From: a bacterium HR17
GTDB lineage: Bacteria; Armatimonadota; Fervidibacteria; Fervidibacterales; Fervidibacteraceae
NCBI GenBank assembly: GCA_002898575.1
Contig: BEHT01000002.1
Location: 62,001-126,000 of the forward strand
DNA length: 64,000 nt
Reading direction: 5' to 3'
Under the pieces are notes generated by a model. That model was not told where the DNA came from, searched no databases, and saw only the letters and a list, made by a program, of their open reading frames with translations. This document shows positions 37,869-45,780 of this stretch, piece after piece. The translations under genes were made by a program, and so were the position numbers. Within the stretch, counting starts at the first letter, position 1. Every line of letters starts with the position of its first letter.

Positions 37869-38195
37869 CTATGTGTCTGGCAGCCGTTCCACTTGCGTCG
37901 ACGCTGCAAACGGCACGCCCAACTTGATCGCCGCCTTGCTCAGCAGATGCGCCCCTATAGGCGCTGTCAGGAACAAAAACGCGGTCACCAACAGCTCCTG
38001 CAGGCTCAACCGTCCCTCTTTGACCGTGAAGTGGACAGCGGACGCCAGCAAGATGCTGATGGTGCCCAGCGTCGTCGCTTTCGTCGGCGGGTGCATGCGG
38101 GTGTAAAAGTCGGGCATCCGCACCAACCCCAGCGCCCCCAAAAACGCGAAGGCTGAACCGATGAGCACCAGCACCGCCACGATGCCGTCGGTCAT
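37869..38195 (-). CDS. mnhG: Mrp-type Na+/H+ antiporter subunit G
   Basis: The 108-residue protein has three membrane helices and the family pattern LVRMPDFYTRMHPPTKATT in the loop after the first helix. It is the last gene of mnhE-F-G, overlapping mnhF by 4 nt (ATGA). MnhG is a small subunit of the multisubunit cation/proton antiporter, whose larger subunits are homologous to those of respiratory complex I. The upstream part of the operon (mnhC, mnhD) is found 7 kb away. Confidence 0.93.
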   Translation of the reverse strand: MTDGIVAVLVLIGSAFAFLGALGLVRMPDFYTRMHPPTKATTLGTISILLASAVHFTVKEGRLSLQELLVTAFLFLTAPIGAHLLSKAAIKLGVPFAASTQVERLPDT

Positions 38196-38461
38196 TCCAG
38201 CACCCCACCCCGCAGCAGAAATTTGGCGACAGCGACCGTGGACAAAAAGCCCAGCAATGCGATGAGCAAGCCGGCTTCAAAGTAAAGGCGCGTGTCGTAG
38301 TAGACGCCCAGGACGATGAACTGCGCCAGCACTAGCACCGAGAGCGTGTCCAACGCCAAAACGCGGTCGGGCAACGAAGGGCCGCGCAGAAAACGATAGA
38401 CGCAACACAACACCCCCAACGCCAACAACATCAAAGCGACGAGACACGCTTGGGCAAGCAC
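38192..38461 (-). CDS. mnhF: Mrp-type Na+/H+ antiporter subunit F
   Basis: The 89-residue protein has three helices and the family motif FLRGPSLPDRVLALDTLSV. The GTG start at 38461 has a strong AAGGAGG 7 nt upstream, inside the end of mnhE, which it overlaps by 31 nt. Such tight overlaps are usual for mrp operons and imply coupled translation. Confidence 0.93.
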   Translation of the reverse strand: MLAQACLVALMLLALGVLCCVYRFLRGPSLPDRVLALDTLSVLVLAQFIVLGVYYDTRLYFEAGLLIALLGFLSTVAVAKFLLRGGVLE

Positions 38462-38976
38462 TGTAGCACCTCCTTGAGCGGGCGTTCAAAAGCGACTTTG
38501 ATACCGTTGCGGGTCAACGCCACATCGTCCGTGTGAAGGCAGTGCACAAACAGTGCTGAACGGTCGGGAGCGACATCCACTGTCAGCGTCCCTGGCGTCA
38601 GCGTGATCATGTCGCCCAACGCCGTGATGGCGACATCGTTGTCCAGTTCCAACGGCACCACGAACAGTGCAGGACGCACAGCGATTTTCGGGCTCAACAC
38701 GATACGGGCGACCTGTAAGTTGGCGATGAGCATCTGCTTGAGAAACTCCAACAGCAACAGGACGGCTTTGTCGCCCCGCTTCAACCAAATGCGTTCCTGC
38801 CGAAACCCTTTCGTCAGCCACAACACGACTGCACCAAACATCACCCCTAACACGAACTCGCCGGCAGTCAAACGATTGGTTAGCAAGCACCATAGCAGTC
38901 CCAGCGCTGCCAACGCCCGCAGCCGCAGTGGCCACCAATGCCCATTTGTTGCCTGTCTATTTGTTGTCGCCACCAT
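38431..38976 (-). CDS. mnhE: Mrp-type Na+/H+ antiporter subunit E
   Basis: The roughly 181-residue product has two N-terminal helices (LRALAALGLLWCLLTNRL and GEFVLGVMFGAVVLWL) and a soluble C-terminal domain with the pattern LGDMITLTPGTLTVDVAPD typical of MnhE. Start ATG 38976 is preferred, with an in-frame start at 39009 as an alternative. It is the first gene of the EFG part. Its expected upstream neighbour mnhD lies at 45781-47289, beyond a low-GC block that begins right upstream of this gene. Confidence 0.9.
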   Translation of the reverse strand: MVATTNRQATNGHWWPLRLRALAALGLLWCLLTNRLTAGEFVLGVMFGAVVLWLTKGFRQERIWLKRGDKAVLLLLEFLKQMLIANLQVARIVLSPKIAVRPALFVVPLELDNDVAITALGDMITLTPGTLTVDVAPDRSALFVHCLHTDDVALTRNGIKVAFERPLKEVLQCLPKRVSSL

Positions 38977-39061
38977 CAGGTTGCACCGCCCTTGTTGGAA
39001 CGTCCTCACACTGTCAGTGCATCGCCGCGAAACATTTTGCCGTTCAAAACATTTACCCCCC

Positions 39062-39187
39062 TCACTTGACCTTCCCTGCCTTCCTCATCTCCGCCACAAT
39101 CGTTGCAAGGGCTTGAAGGCGATGGATTGGATCTTCAATGTCTCTCGCAACTTCAAAGGCTCGTTCTGATAAACCTGCTTCTGCCAT
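39062..39187 (-). pseudogene. Small open frame, likely end of a helical-repeat protein
   Basis: A 41-codon frame begins at ATG 39187, directly after an in-frame stop, and reads MAEAGLSERAFEVARDIEDP then IHRLQALATIVAEMRKAGK. The pattern (EAG...A.E.A..I.D...R..AL..I) is that of TPR/HEAT-like repeats found in many-unit proteins, but only one unit is left. It is AT-richer than the mnh genes. It is read as the C-terminal scrap of a larger gene; a real micro-protein is less likely. Confidence 0.4.
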
Positions 39188-39333
39188 CGCTCAGACAGTA
39201 AAATATAAGGCGCATCAGTTTTGGGGTAGCGTAACGACTTTTCCCAACGCGCATTAAACTACCGTGGCCCACAAAGCAATCTTATGATGCCTTTACCCCA
39301 TGATGTCTTTGCTATAAAAAATCCCTCCTACCG
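39188..39333. other. AT-rich spacer
   Basis: No gene or convincing terminator is seen between the helical-repeat fragment and the protease-WD40 gene. Base composition drops relative to the mnh genes. Confidence 0.4.
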
Positions 39334-40923
39334 CTACCATAACCGCCAGAGGTTAACTTGACCATCATCGTCACCTACAGCTAACAATTGTCCATTGGGG
39401 GAAAAAGCAATGGAAAACACTTGGTTTGTGTGAGGTAGTATCCAAAGTATCTGCCTGTCTACAACCCGCCACAGGATAACTGTGTCATCTCCGCTTCCTG
39501 AAGCCAAAAGCCGTCCATCGGGAGAAAAGACAACAAAGTTCACCCTATCTGCATGCCCTATTAGTATCCGAACCAAACTACCGTCCGAAATACGCCACAG
39601 TCTAATGGTTCTGTCCGCACTTCCTGAAGCCAGTAATTGACCATCAGGTGAGAAGGCAACAGCGGTTACCCGATCTGTATGACCCATCAATGTCTGAAGC
39701 AAATCGCCATTAGGTGTACGCCAGAGCCTAATGACCTTATCCGAACTTCCTGAAGCTAAGACTTGTCCATCAGGTGAGAACGCTACAGAGTTCACACCGC
39801 TTATATGCCCTGTCAGTGTTTTTAGCAAACCACCATCAGCAACTTGCCAAATGCGAACAGTTTTATCATCGCTCCCTGAAGCCAATAATTGCCCATCGGG
39901 AGAAAAAGCAACATCTCTCACTTTACCCGTGTGTCCTTTCAATCGCAGAATCAAGCGACCATCTGCAACTTGCCAAAGTCTAATGGTCCTATCAGCGCTT
40001 CCGGAGGCTAAAAGTTGCCCTCTGGGTGAAAAGGCGAGAGACAGCACGGAGTCCGAATGTCCTTTTAGTTTCCGAACCAAACTACCATCAGCCAACCGCC
40101 AAAGCTTGATATTGTCATCCTCACCACCTGAAACCAGAAATTGGCCATCGGGGGAAAAAGCGATGGAAAACACGGAGGCACGAAAGACGAATATCTCATG
40201 TGCTATCCATAAACGCAGTAAAATGGGGCTAAGTTTAGGGAGTTCGCGAATTGGTGAAGTGGAGAAAGAAGACAATTTGGTTAAAGGCTCTGGCTCTTCC
40301 TTGACCCGCCTTAATAACTCCTTCAACATATTGACGGACACGGCGAAATTCAAGTTTTGACCTTCGGCAAGTTGAAAACTTGCTATGCCAATCACTTCGC
40401 CTTTGCGGTTGAAAACGGGGGAGCCGCTGCTGCCTTTGGAAATCGGTGCAGAAATTTGCAGCAACTTGCGCCCATCTTTCAATTCCCGAATAGCACTGAT
40501 GATGCCTGTCGTTACTGTTCCCTCCAACAGCATCGGCGAACCGATGACGCAAATGGCTTCCCCAACTTTCACTGCATCGCTATCGCCCAGCGGCACAAAG
40601 GGCAAATTTCGCCCGTCCGCCTTCAAGATGACCAAATCGTTGGCTTTATCGGCTGCTAAGACGCCTGTGATGGTAAGGAACGAACCATCGTGACGACGAG
40701 CCAGCATAACTCTTTTTCCTTCAACGACATGGAAGTTGGTGACGATTTTGCCATCGCTGCTGATGAGAACGCCGCTACCTTGTGCGATGTCTCTCTCGTC
40801 CGCTGAGACGATGGTGACGACAGCAGGTGAAACTTTGCTCACCAACGATGACCAATCCACCGTCTCTTGTGTGGCAGCCAACGCACCAAAAGCAATCAAA
40901 CACAGCCATGTCATACATCTCAC
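39334..40923 (-). CDS. Secreted trypsin-like protease fused to a seven-repeat WD40 propeller
   Basis: The 529-residue protein starts with a signal peptide (about 1-17). A trypsin-like domain follows (about 20-220) with H65 (TNFHVVEG), D96 (KANDLVIL) and S166 (SKGSSGSPV). After a linker come seven WD40 repeats (about 245-529), each with an FSPDG-type turn and an LW ending. Seven repeats close one beta-propeller. The enzyme should act outside the cytoplasm with the propeller as a protein-binding module in place of a PDZ domain. The start is GTG 40923 after GGGGAG; ATG 40914 is an alternative. It lies in the low-GC block; the partner or substrate is unknown. Confidence 0.92.
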   Translation of the reverse strand: MRCMTWLCLIAFGALAATQETVDWSSLVSKVSPAVVTIVSADERDIAQGSGVLISSDGKIVTNFHVVEGKRVMLARRHDGSFLTITGVLAADKANDLVILKADGRNLPFVPLGDSDAVKVGEAICVIGSPMLLEGTVTTGIISAIRELKDGRKLLQISAPISKGSSGSPVFNRKGEVIGIASFQLAEGQNLNFAVSVNMLKELLRRVKEEPEPLTKLSSFSTSPIRELPKLSPILLRLWIAHEIFVFRASVFSIAFSPDGQFLVSGGEDDNIKLWRLADGSLVRKLKGHSDSVLSLAFSPRGQLLASGSADRTIRLWQVADGRLILRLKGHTGKVRDVAFSPDGQLLASGSDDKTVRIWQVADGGLLKTLTGHISGVNSVAFSPDGQVLASGSSDKVIRLWRTPNGDLLQTLMGHTDRVTAVAFSPDGQLLASGSADRTIRLWRISDGSLVRILIGHADRVNFVVFSPDGRLLASGSGDDTVILWRVVDRQILWILPHTNQVFSIAFSPNGQLLAVGDDDGQVNLWRLW

Positions 40924-40979
40924 AGTTTTTCACTCCCCCTGCCGCAAAACAATTTTAGCGATGTTGAAGAAAAGAGAAA

Positions 40980-41092
40980 TTCGCGGCTAAAGCCGTTCCT
41001 ACGAAAAAACGGCCCGTCAGGAGACGCGCCCTCCGAAAGCCACCGAAAAAGAAAACGCGTTGCAATCGGAGGGTTGCTCTCCGAGCAGCCGA
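40980..41092. repeat. Degenerate, rearranged copy of the dispersed repeat
   Basis: This segment holds a CGGCTAAAGCCG palindrome (40984-40995), then a hairpin-2-like stretch CCGTCAGGAGACGCGCCCTC (41014-41033), then a hairpin-1-like stretch GGTTGCTCTCCGAGCAGCC (41072-41090). The two hairpins occur in the opposite order to the full copies. It adjoins a truncated enolase-family fragment. Confidence 0.55.
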
Positions 41093-41117
41093 AGAAAAAA
41101 CTCCAATTTGCCGTTAG

Positions 41118-41261
41118 TTCAACACTGAACTACACCCGTCCGATCACCGCTTGGTCAAAGAATTGCCTCAAGTCAATGACGGCTATCTTACCGTTCACGA
41201 CACACTTGATTTGGGCGTTGAAGTAAATGAAGAAGTCATTGCCGAATTATGCGTGAATTGA
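41118..41261 (+). pseudogene. C-terminal fragment of an MR/MLE enolase-superfamily gene
   Basis: The plus strand reads LPQVNDGYLTVHDTLDLGVE and then VNEEVIAEL, ending at TGA 41259-41261. This is the typical end of mandelate racemase-type enzymes (compare GGYAKVPDKPGLGVAVDEEA in the intact gene at 34459). Upstream residues back to about 41118 still fit the family, but the capping and barrel domains are missing. Position 41092, just before it, is the end of the degenerate repeat. The Pro-Gly of the PDKPGLG motif is lost, consistent with decay. Confidence 0.6.
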
Positions 41262-41269
41262 AGTTACGG

Positions 41270-41752
41270 CTAAGGCAAGGTTCGTTTTTCTAATTTCCCG
41301 TCCAACAAAACCGCTAAGCCACAGTAGGGGCAATAAGCAAGGGTGTGACCATTAGGAAGCCACTGGTAACTGGGTTGATAGGGCAAGTTTTGAGACATCT
41401 TCGCCAATTTCAGATGGTATTTTGGGTCACGGGGGCAAATGAGAATGCCCCTAAAGTCCTGCTGAACACCCTCTTGTCCCGCCATCCCTAAGTAGGTTGA
41501 GGTCTTGGGAGTAAGTAGGAGAGGTTGCCCTGAGTCAACAAAAATCTGAACAGTTTTCAAGGGTGGTGGAAACTGCAATCGGAATCTAACGCTGCAATGC
41601 CGGGCAACAACCCAAAGCGCTCTTAGATTGTAGTCACAATACGGGGCAATCCAAGCCGCTCTCCACCACTCAAGTAAATGCTGCCCTGTTTTTAAACCGA
41701 AAGCAATAACGAACAAACAAAGTCCAATTAAAACAGCAGTTGATGCCCTCAT
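41270..41752 (-). CDS. Membrane-anchored protein with C-terminal zinc ribbon
   Basis: The 160-residue protein has an N-terminal helix (about 5-22, VLIGLCLFVIAFGL) that serves as an anchor or signal peptide. A C-terminal segment with ILICPRDP and AYCPYCG forms a four-cysteine zinc ribbon-like pair 35 residues apart. It is not recognised. It is the last gene of a four-gene minus-strand cassette (gaps of 25 and 41 nt upstream) within the low-GC block. Confidence 0.65.
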   Translation of the reverse strand: MRASTAVLIGLCLFVIAFGLKTGQHLLEWWRAAWIAPYCDYNLRALWVVARHCSVRFRLQFPPPLKTVQIFVDSGQPLLLTPKTSTYLGMAGQEGVQQDFRGILICPRDPKYHLKLAKMSQNLPYQPSYQWLPNGHTLAYCPYCGLAVLLDGKLEKRTLP

Positions 41753-41777
41753 AGTTCATCATACCCGTCAAGAAGCC

Positions 41778-42116
41778 TCATGGTGTTGGACAATGAAGTA
41801 TAAGCATGGGAGTGCACGCTTCATATGTGTTAGGGCAATTACGGCGATTTGCGAAGTATACAGAGGGAGGTCGAGGAGGTTGACGATATTGGATATACAA
41901 CTCCACATTCTGACACCAAGCCTTCCGCCATTGTTGATAAGGAAAAGGGATACAGCAATAGCGTGATATCAAGCCCTGATAGACACAAACATTACGGTTC
42001 AAAATTTGGTCAGCGCATTGGGTTAGTAGTGTTTGTTGCGGTGAGATATTGGCGAGAGCAATGACTGTGAGAACAACAAACGCCGACACAAAGAGCCAAC
42101 TCAATTGCTTCTTCAC
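41778..42116 (-). CDS. Small secreted cysteine-rich protein
   Basis: The 112-residue protein has a clear signal peptide (MKKQLSWLFVSAFVVLTVIA, cleavage likely after ALA near residue 22) and eight cysteines in the mature part, including one CC pair. An even cysteine number in a small exported protein suggests four disulfide bonds. No family is recognised. A thioredoxin-fold gene two positions upstream could supply disulfide chemistry. Confidence 0.65.
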   Translation of the reverse strand: MKKQLSWLFVSAFVVLTVIALANISPQQTLLTQCADQILNRNVCVYQGLISRYCCIPFPYQQWRKAWCQNVELYIQYRQPPRPPSVYFANRRNCPNTYEACTPMLILHCPTP

Positions 42117-42157
42117 AGCACATCCCTCCTTTGTTTATGTCAATTTGCTTTTGACGG

Positions 42158-42796
42158 CTAATCTTCGGTTGAGCCTTCAAAGAGAAGGTCATGGTTCTCA
42201 GGAGAGGAAGTGATTTCTATAGAGCCGTCGTATCGTGCTATGATATCGGCTCTAAGGGTGGGGGAGTGCCATGGGCACCAGAAAAGCGGGCATTTAGGTT
42301 GCAATCTTGTGCTTCCCTTGCCGTAAATTTGGACAGTCAGAAAGTTGATAGGGTAGGTGTAACTTGTCAACCACCATCGTCCGTTCCAGTAGACAGAATT
42401 AGGATTGGGACCGGAAGGTTCAAGGTAGGGTATGGGATTACCGAAGATATCCGTCGTGTAACTTTCTGCACATGCCAAGCGCCCTCCAGTGAAGTCGGCA
42501 GGGCATAAGAAGACCTCGCTATTCTTGACATAGGAATAGAGCATTTGCTGCACTTTGCCGTAGTATTCTCCACTTCCTTCAGGGATTTCTGTTGGTTTTT
42601 CTATTGGCACAGTTCCCCAATCATCCTCATACATGTGAACTGCTTGAACGAGTTGACGGAGGTTGCTGATACAAGTTGCTATATAAGCCCTTTGCCTCAC
42701 CCTCATCAAAACGCTTATGCTCAACCCTGCCATTACTGCTATGATTGCTACGACGATTAACAACTCAACGAGCGTCATCCCTTGCCGCAATTCCAT
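42158..42796 (-). CDS. Type II secretion/type IV pilus-like pseudopilin
   Basis: The 212-residue protein starts MELRQGMTLVELLIVVAIIA, a classic prepilin leader: cleavage after G6, new N-terminal Met, and Glu at mature position 5. A hydrophobic helix is followed by the alpha-helical spine with YEDDWGTVP. The C-terminal part has CPLFWCPWHSPTL and ARYDGSIE, like the H-X9-DG-type pilins common in Planctomycetes and Armatimonadetes. The start overlaps the upstream gene's stop (TGATG), so translation is coupled. A prepilin peptidase (cpaA) occurs at 51.7 kb but is of the Tad type. Confidence 0.88.
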   Translation of the reverse strand: MELRQGMTLVELLIVVAIIAVMAGLSISVLMRVRQRAYIATCISNLRQLVQAVHMYEDDWGTVPIEKPTEIPEGSGEYYGKVQQMLYSYVKNSEVFLCPADFTGGRLACAESYTTDIFGNPIPYLEPSGPNPNSVYWNGRWWLTSYTYPINFLTVQIYGKGSTRLQPKCPLFWCPWHSPTLRADIIARYDGSIEITSSPENHDLLFEGSTED

Positions 42797-43404
42797 CACC
42801 GTCCCAAAATCTTTCCAACCCGCCTTAACTCCTGCTCCCATTTGTCTGAGCGCCATAGGTAGCCAACAATTGGGCTTATGTATCTCAGAGTTCCATCAGG
42901 TGAGATGAGGTAAAAGCGAGGCATGTAAAGGACATTGAGCCTCTCAAAGACTGTCAAGTTAGGGTCTCTTGCCCACACTACACCTTCAAAACTTCTCCAG
43001 AACACAAACAATTCCTCGTTCGGTTGCCCAACATAGACAACCACCATTTGCAACTTCTCTGCATGGGATCGGTAAAACTCATAGAAGGTAGCAAGTTTTT
43101 CTTCCATCCCGCATTGACTGCAAATGAAGAGAACTCCAGTCATTTTCTCACGATAGGGCAATTTTATTGGCTTGTTGCTCCAATCAACTAAACCGTCAAG
43201 TGAAACTTTCGTGCCAACTTTGGGGTCTTTTTCTGCTGCTAACCTCATGAGGGGTATCCACTCTTCGGGGTTAATGCCAGTGATGCGGAAGTAGAGAGCC
43301 ATGCCGTAGCCTTTCGCACCGAGATACCAACCAGAAAAGGCGCAGGCGAACCACAAGAGGAGAATTTGCCAATTGCTTTTTGCCCACCCCAACGCTTTGC
43401 TCAT
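42796..43404 (-). CDS. Membrane-anchored thioredoxin-fold protein with CSQC motif
   Basis: The 202-residue protein has one N-terminal membrane helix (about 12-30). The outer domain follows a TlpA/ResA-like plan: GVLFICSQCGMEEKL holds a CxxC redox pair, a central VVVYVGQP strand is followed by an FERLNVLYMPRFYLISPDG segment with the cis-proline of the thioredoxin fold. ATG 43404 follows GAAGGAAG; an in-frame start at 43479 is possible. It heads the four-gene cassette and could reduce or isomerise cysteines in the Cys-rich neighbour. Confidence 0.72.
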   Translation of the reverse strand: MSKALGWAKSNWQILLLWFACAFSGWYLGAKGYGMALYFRITGINPEEWIPLMRLAAEKDPKVGTKVSLDGLVDWSNKPIKLPYREKMTGVLFICSQCGMEEKLATFYEFYRSHAEKLQMVVVYVGQPNEELFVFWRSFEGVVWARDPNLTVFERLNVLYMPRFYLISPDGTLRYISPIVGYLWRSDKWEQELRRVGKILGR

Positions 43405-43479
43405 TCTTCCTTCGCTAAACCGTCTCCCTCTCATTGCAAAACACCGCCTGAATAAGGCATCGGTTTCAGTCACTTTCAT

Positions 43480-43776
43480 TATAGCGCGAGAGAGAGTATG
43501 TCAACACTTTTGATCCCACCAGTTTTGACCTTTTTGAGGGCAAAATTGGCGATTTTGAGAAAAGGTGTTCGGTAAATCGGTAATTCAGCAAATTGGTAGG
43601 TTGGTAAGTCGGCAGTTTATCGAGTCGGCAATGAGTCAAATCGGCAAATGGGCAAATTGGTAAATTGGCAGATTAGCAATTGGTAATTGACAATTTTTGT
43701 GGCTTGTATCCTCGTCCCACGACCCGCGTTCCTAGTCCCGCATCCTGCGTCTCGCCTCCCTCGTCCCACGCTCCAA
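43480..43776. other. Low-complexity intergenic region
   Basis: No gene is visible. From about 43560 to 43690 the sequence is a string of degenerate 7-9-nt units of the type AAATTGGTA / AATCGGCA. From about 43710 to 43770 it changes to units like CTCGTCCCACGA and CCCGCATCCTGCGTCTCGC. The two halves look like drifted simple repeats. The upstream part (43490-43500) could hold the promoter of the thioredoxin-pilin cassette. Confidence 0.6.
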
Positions 43777-45642
43777 CTACAAGAGTCGCTTCACCGTCTC
43801 AATGATGTGTCTGGCGCTGATGCCGAACATGTCCATCAACTCATCGGGTTTGCCTGAGCGAGGGATGTCGTTGACAGCGAGTTTGTAAACTTTGATGCCT
43901 TCCTTGCTGACGGCACTTGCAACGGCATCGCCAATACCACCTTCAGGGTAGTGGTCTTCAACTGTGATGATGGTTCGGTTGGTTTCCAAAGCGCTGCGAA
44001 CAAGTGTCGCTTCGTCCAGCGGCTTGACAGAATAAAGGTCAATGACGCGGATTTTGATGCCTTCATTCGCCAGCGCTTCATAAGCCTTCAACGCTTCAAA
44101 AACCGTGATGCCTGCAGCCACAACTGTCACGACATCGTTCGGGCTTGACCGCAAAACCTTGCAGCCGCCAATGGGGAACTCTTCGTCGTTGTTGTAAATG
44201 ACCGGCGTTTTCGGGCGTGTTGTTCTCAAGTAAGCGATGCCTTGATATTTCGCCATCTCGGCAACCAACTTGACAGTTGAGACAGCATCGCACGGGTAAA
44301 GCACGACGGAACGAGGGATTGCTCGCATTGCAGCGATGTCTTCCAACCCCATCTGCGATGGACCATCCTCACCAATTGAAACTCCAGCGTGCGAACCGCA
44401 AAGTTTGATGTTGGCTGTGCCAATTCCCGCCATGCGGATGAAGTCATAGGCTCGCATCAAGAAGCAAGCGAAACTTGATGCAAAGGGGATTTTGCCCCTT
44501 GTAGCCAAACCGACTGCCGTGCCGATCATGTTTTGCTCGGCAATGAAACACTCAATGAACCGTTCAGGGAAGGCAGCCATGAATTTCTCTGAGAAAGTTG
44601 AGTTTTTGACATCTCCGTCAAGGGCAACGATTTGCGGGTTGACCTTGCCCAAAGCGACCAAACCGTCACCGTAGGCTTCGCGAGTGGCAACTTGTTGACC
44701 GAGTTCATAGCGTGGAAACTCAATGGAGCGATACCAGTCTTCTGGGACAGTTGGCAAATTGGGAACTCCATTTGTTGGCGGTTCAACTTTCAATGAGCGT
44801 GCCAAAGAAATCTGCTCATCTGTCAACGCCAACTCAGCCAACGCCTTTTCTGCAAGGTCTTTAGGCAACGGGCGACCGTGCCAACCTTCTTTGTCCTCCA
44901 AGAACGAAACCCCTTTGCCTTTGATCGTCTTCGCCAAAATCACGGTTGGCTTACCCTTGACATTTTTCGCTTGCTCAAAGGCGCTAATGAGTTGCTCAAC
45001 ATCGTGCCCATCAACGATTATTGCGTGCCAGCCGAAAGCCTCAAACCGGCGTGCGTAGGTTTCCAAATCGTGTTGCAACATTGTCGGGGCACTTTGACCG
45101 AGCCTGTTGACATCAACTATGGCGGTCAAGTTGTCAAGTTTGTAGTAACTGGCGAAAGCGATTGCTTCCCAAACTCCACCTTCGGCGACTTCGCCGTCGC
45201 CAAGCAAGGCGTAAACGCGATAGGGGAGTTTGTCCATCTTCGCAGCGAGCGCCATGCCATCGGCAATTGACAACCCTTGACCGAGTGAACCTGTCGCAAC
45301 TTCAGCCCATTTGAACCGAGGTGTCGGGTGACCTTCTAATTCGCTGTCAATTCTGCGCAGAGTTTTCAAGTGCTCAACAGGGAACGCACCTGCTTCCGCC
45401 CAAACAGCATAAAGCAAAGGCGCAGCGTGCCCTTTGGAAAGCACAAAACGGTCATTGAGCGGGTTTTCCGGATAGGGCACATCGTAGCGGAGCGCCGCGA
45501 AAAAGAGCGTCGCCACGATGTCCGCAGCAGACATGCAAGTTGTCGGATGTCCCGAACCCGCCAGCGTCGTCATCTCAACGCAGTGGCGGCGCAACAGTTG
45601 CCCCATCGCTTTCAGGGCGTCCATCAACTTTTGTCGCTCCAT
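43777..45642 (-). CDS. tkt: Transketolase, single-chain
   Basis: Transketolase moves two-carbon units between sugar phosphates in the pentose phosphate pathway. The 621-residue product has the N-terminal TPP domain with GSGHPTTCMSAAD, GDGEVAEGGVWEA and VDVNRLGQS (the GDG-N thiamine motif). The middle domain includes FIAEQNMIGTAVGLA with its catalytic Glu, and the C-terminal domain is intact. It is shorter than the enterobacterial TktA (about 660) and closer to the animal-like or archaeal/thermophile forms. G+C is near 57-60 % over the first 75 codons and about 48-50 % after, so the gene looks mosaic. Confidence 0.94.
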   Translation of the reverse strand: MERQKLMDALKAMGQLLRRHCVEMTTLAGSGHPTTCMSAADIVATLFFAALRYDVPYPENPLNDRFVLSKGHAAPLLYAVWAEAGAFPVEHLKTLRRIDSELEGHPTPRFKWAEVATGSLGQGLSIADGMALAAKMDKLPYRVYALLGDGEVAEGGVWEAIAFASYYKLDNLTAIVDVNRLGQSAPTMLQHDLETYARRFEAFGWHAIIVDGHDVEQLISAFEQAKNVKGKPTVILAKTIKGKGVSFLEDKEGWHGRPLPKDLAEKALAELALTDEQISLARSLKVEPPTNGVPNLPTVPEDWYRSIEFPRYELGQQVATREAYGDGLVALGKVNPQIVALDGDVKNSTFSEKFMAAFPERFIECFIAEQNMIGTAVGLATRGKIPFASSFACFLMRAYDFIRMAGIGTANIKLCGSHAGVSIGEDGPSQMGLEDIAAMRAIPRSVVLYPCDAVSTVKLVAEMAKYQGIAYLRTTRPKTPVIYNNDEEFPIGGCKVLRSSPNDVVTVVAAGITVFEALKAYEALANEGIKIRVIDLYSVKPLDEATLVRSALETNRTIITVEDHYPEGGIGDAVASAVSKEGIKVYKLAVNDIPRSGKPDELMDMFGISARHIIETVKRLL

Positions 45643-45780
45643 CGGTCACCGTCTCCTTTCTCGCTTGGGTTTTTCGTGCGTGTCCTGTTGCTGTGCGCGG
45701 CGATGGCGTTGAGCCAGCGGTAGGAACGCATTGTGACCGGCTTTTTGTGTCGGTTGCCCAAAAGTTAGCACTGATGGGGC

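Noticed and set aside
39334-40200. CRISPR-like or tandem DNA repeats
   Set aside because: The periodicity of about 126 nt comes from WD40 units in a coding sequence; units vary in sequence and there are no spacers.
43560-43690. CRISPR array in the low-complexity stretch
   Set aside because: Units are only 7-9 nt, degenerate and contiguous, with no spacer pattern and no cas genes.
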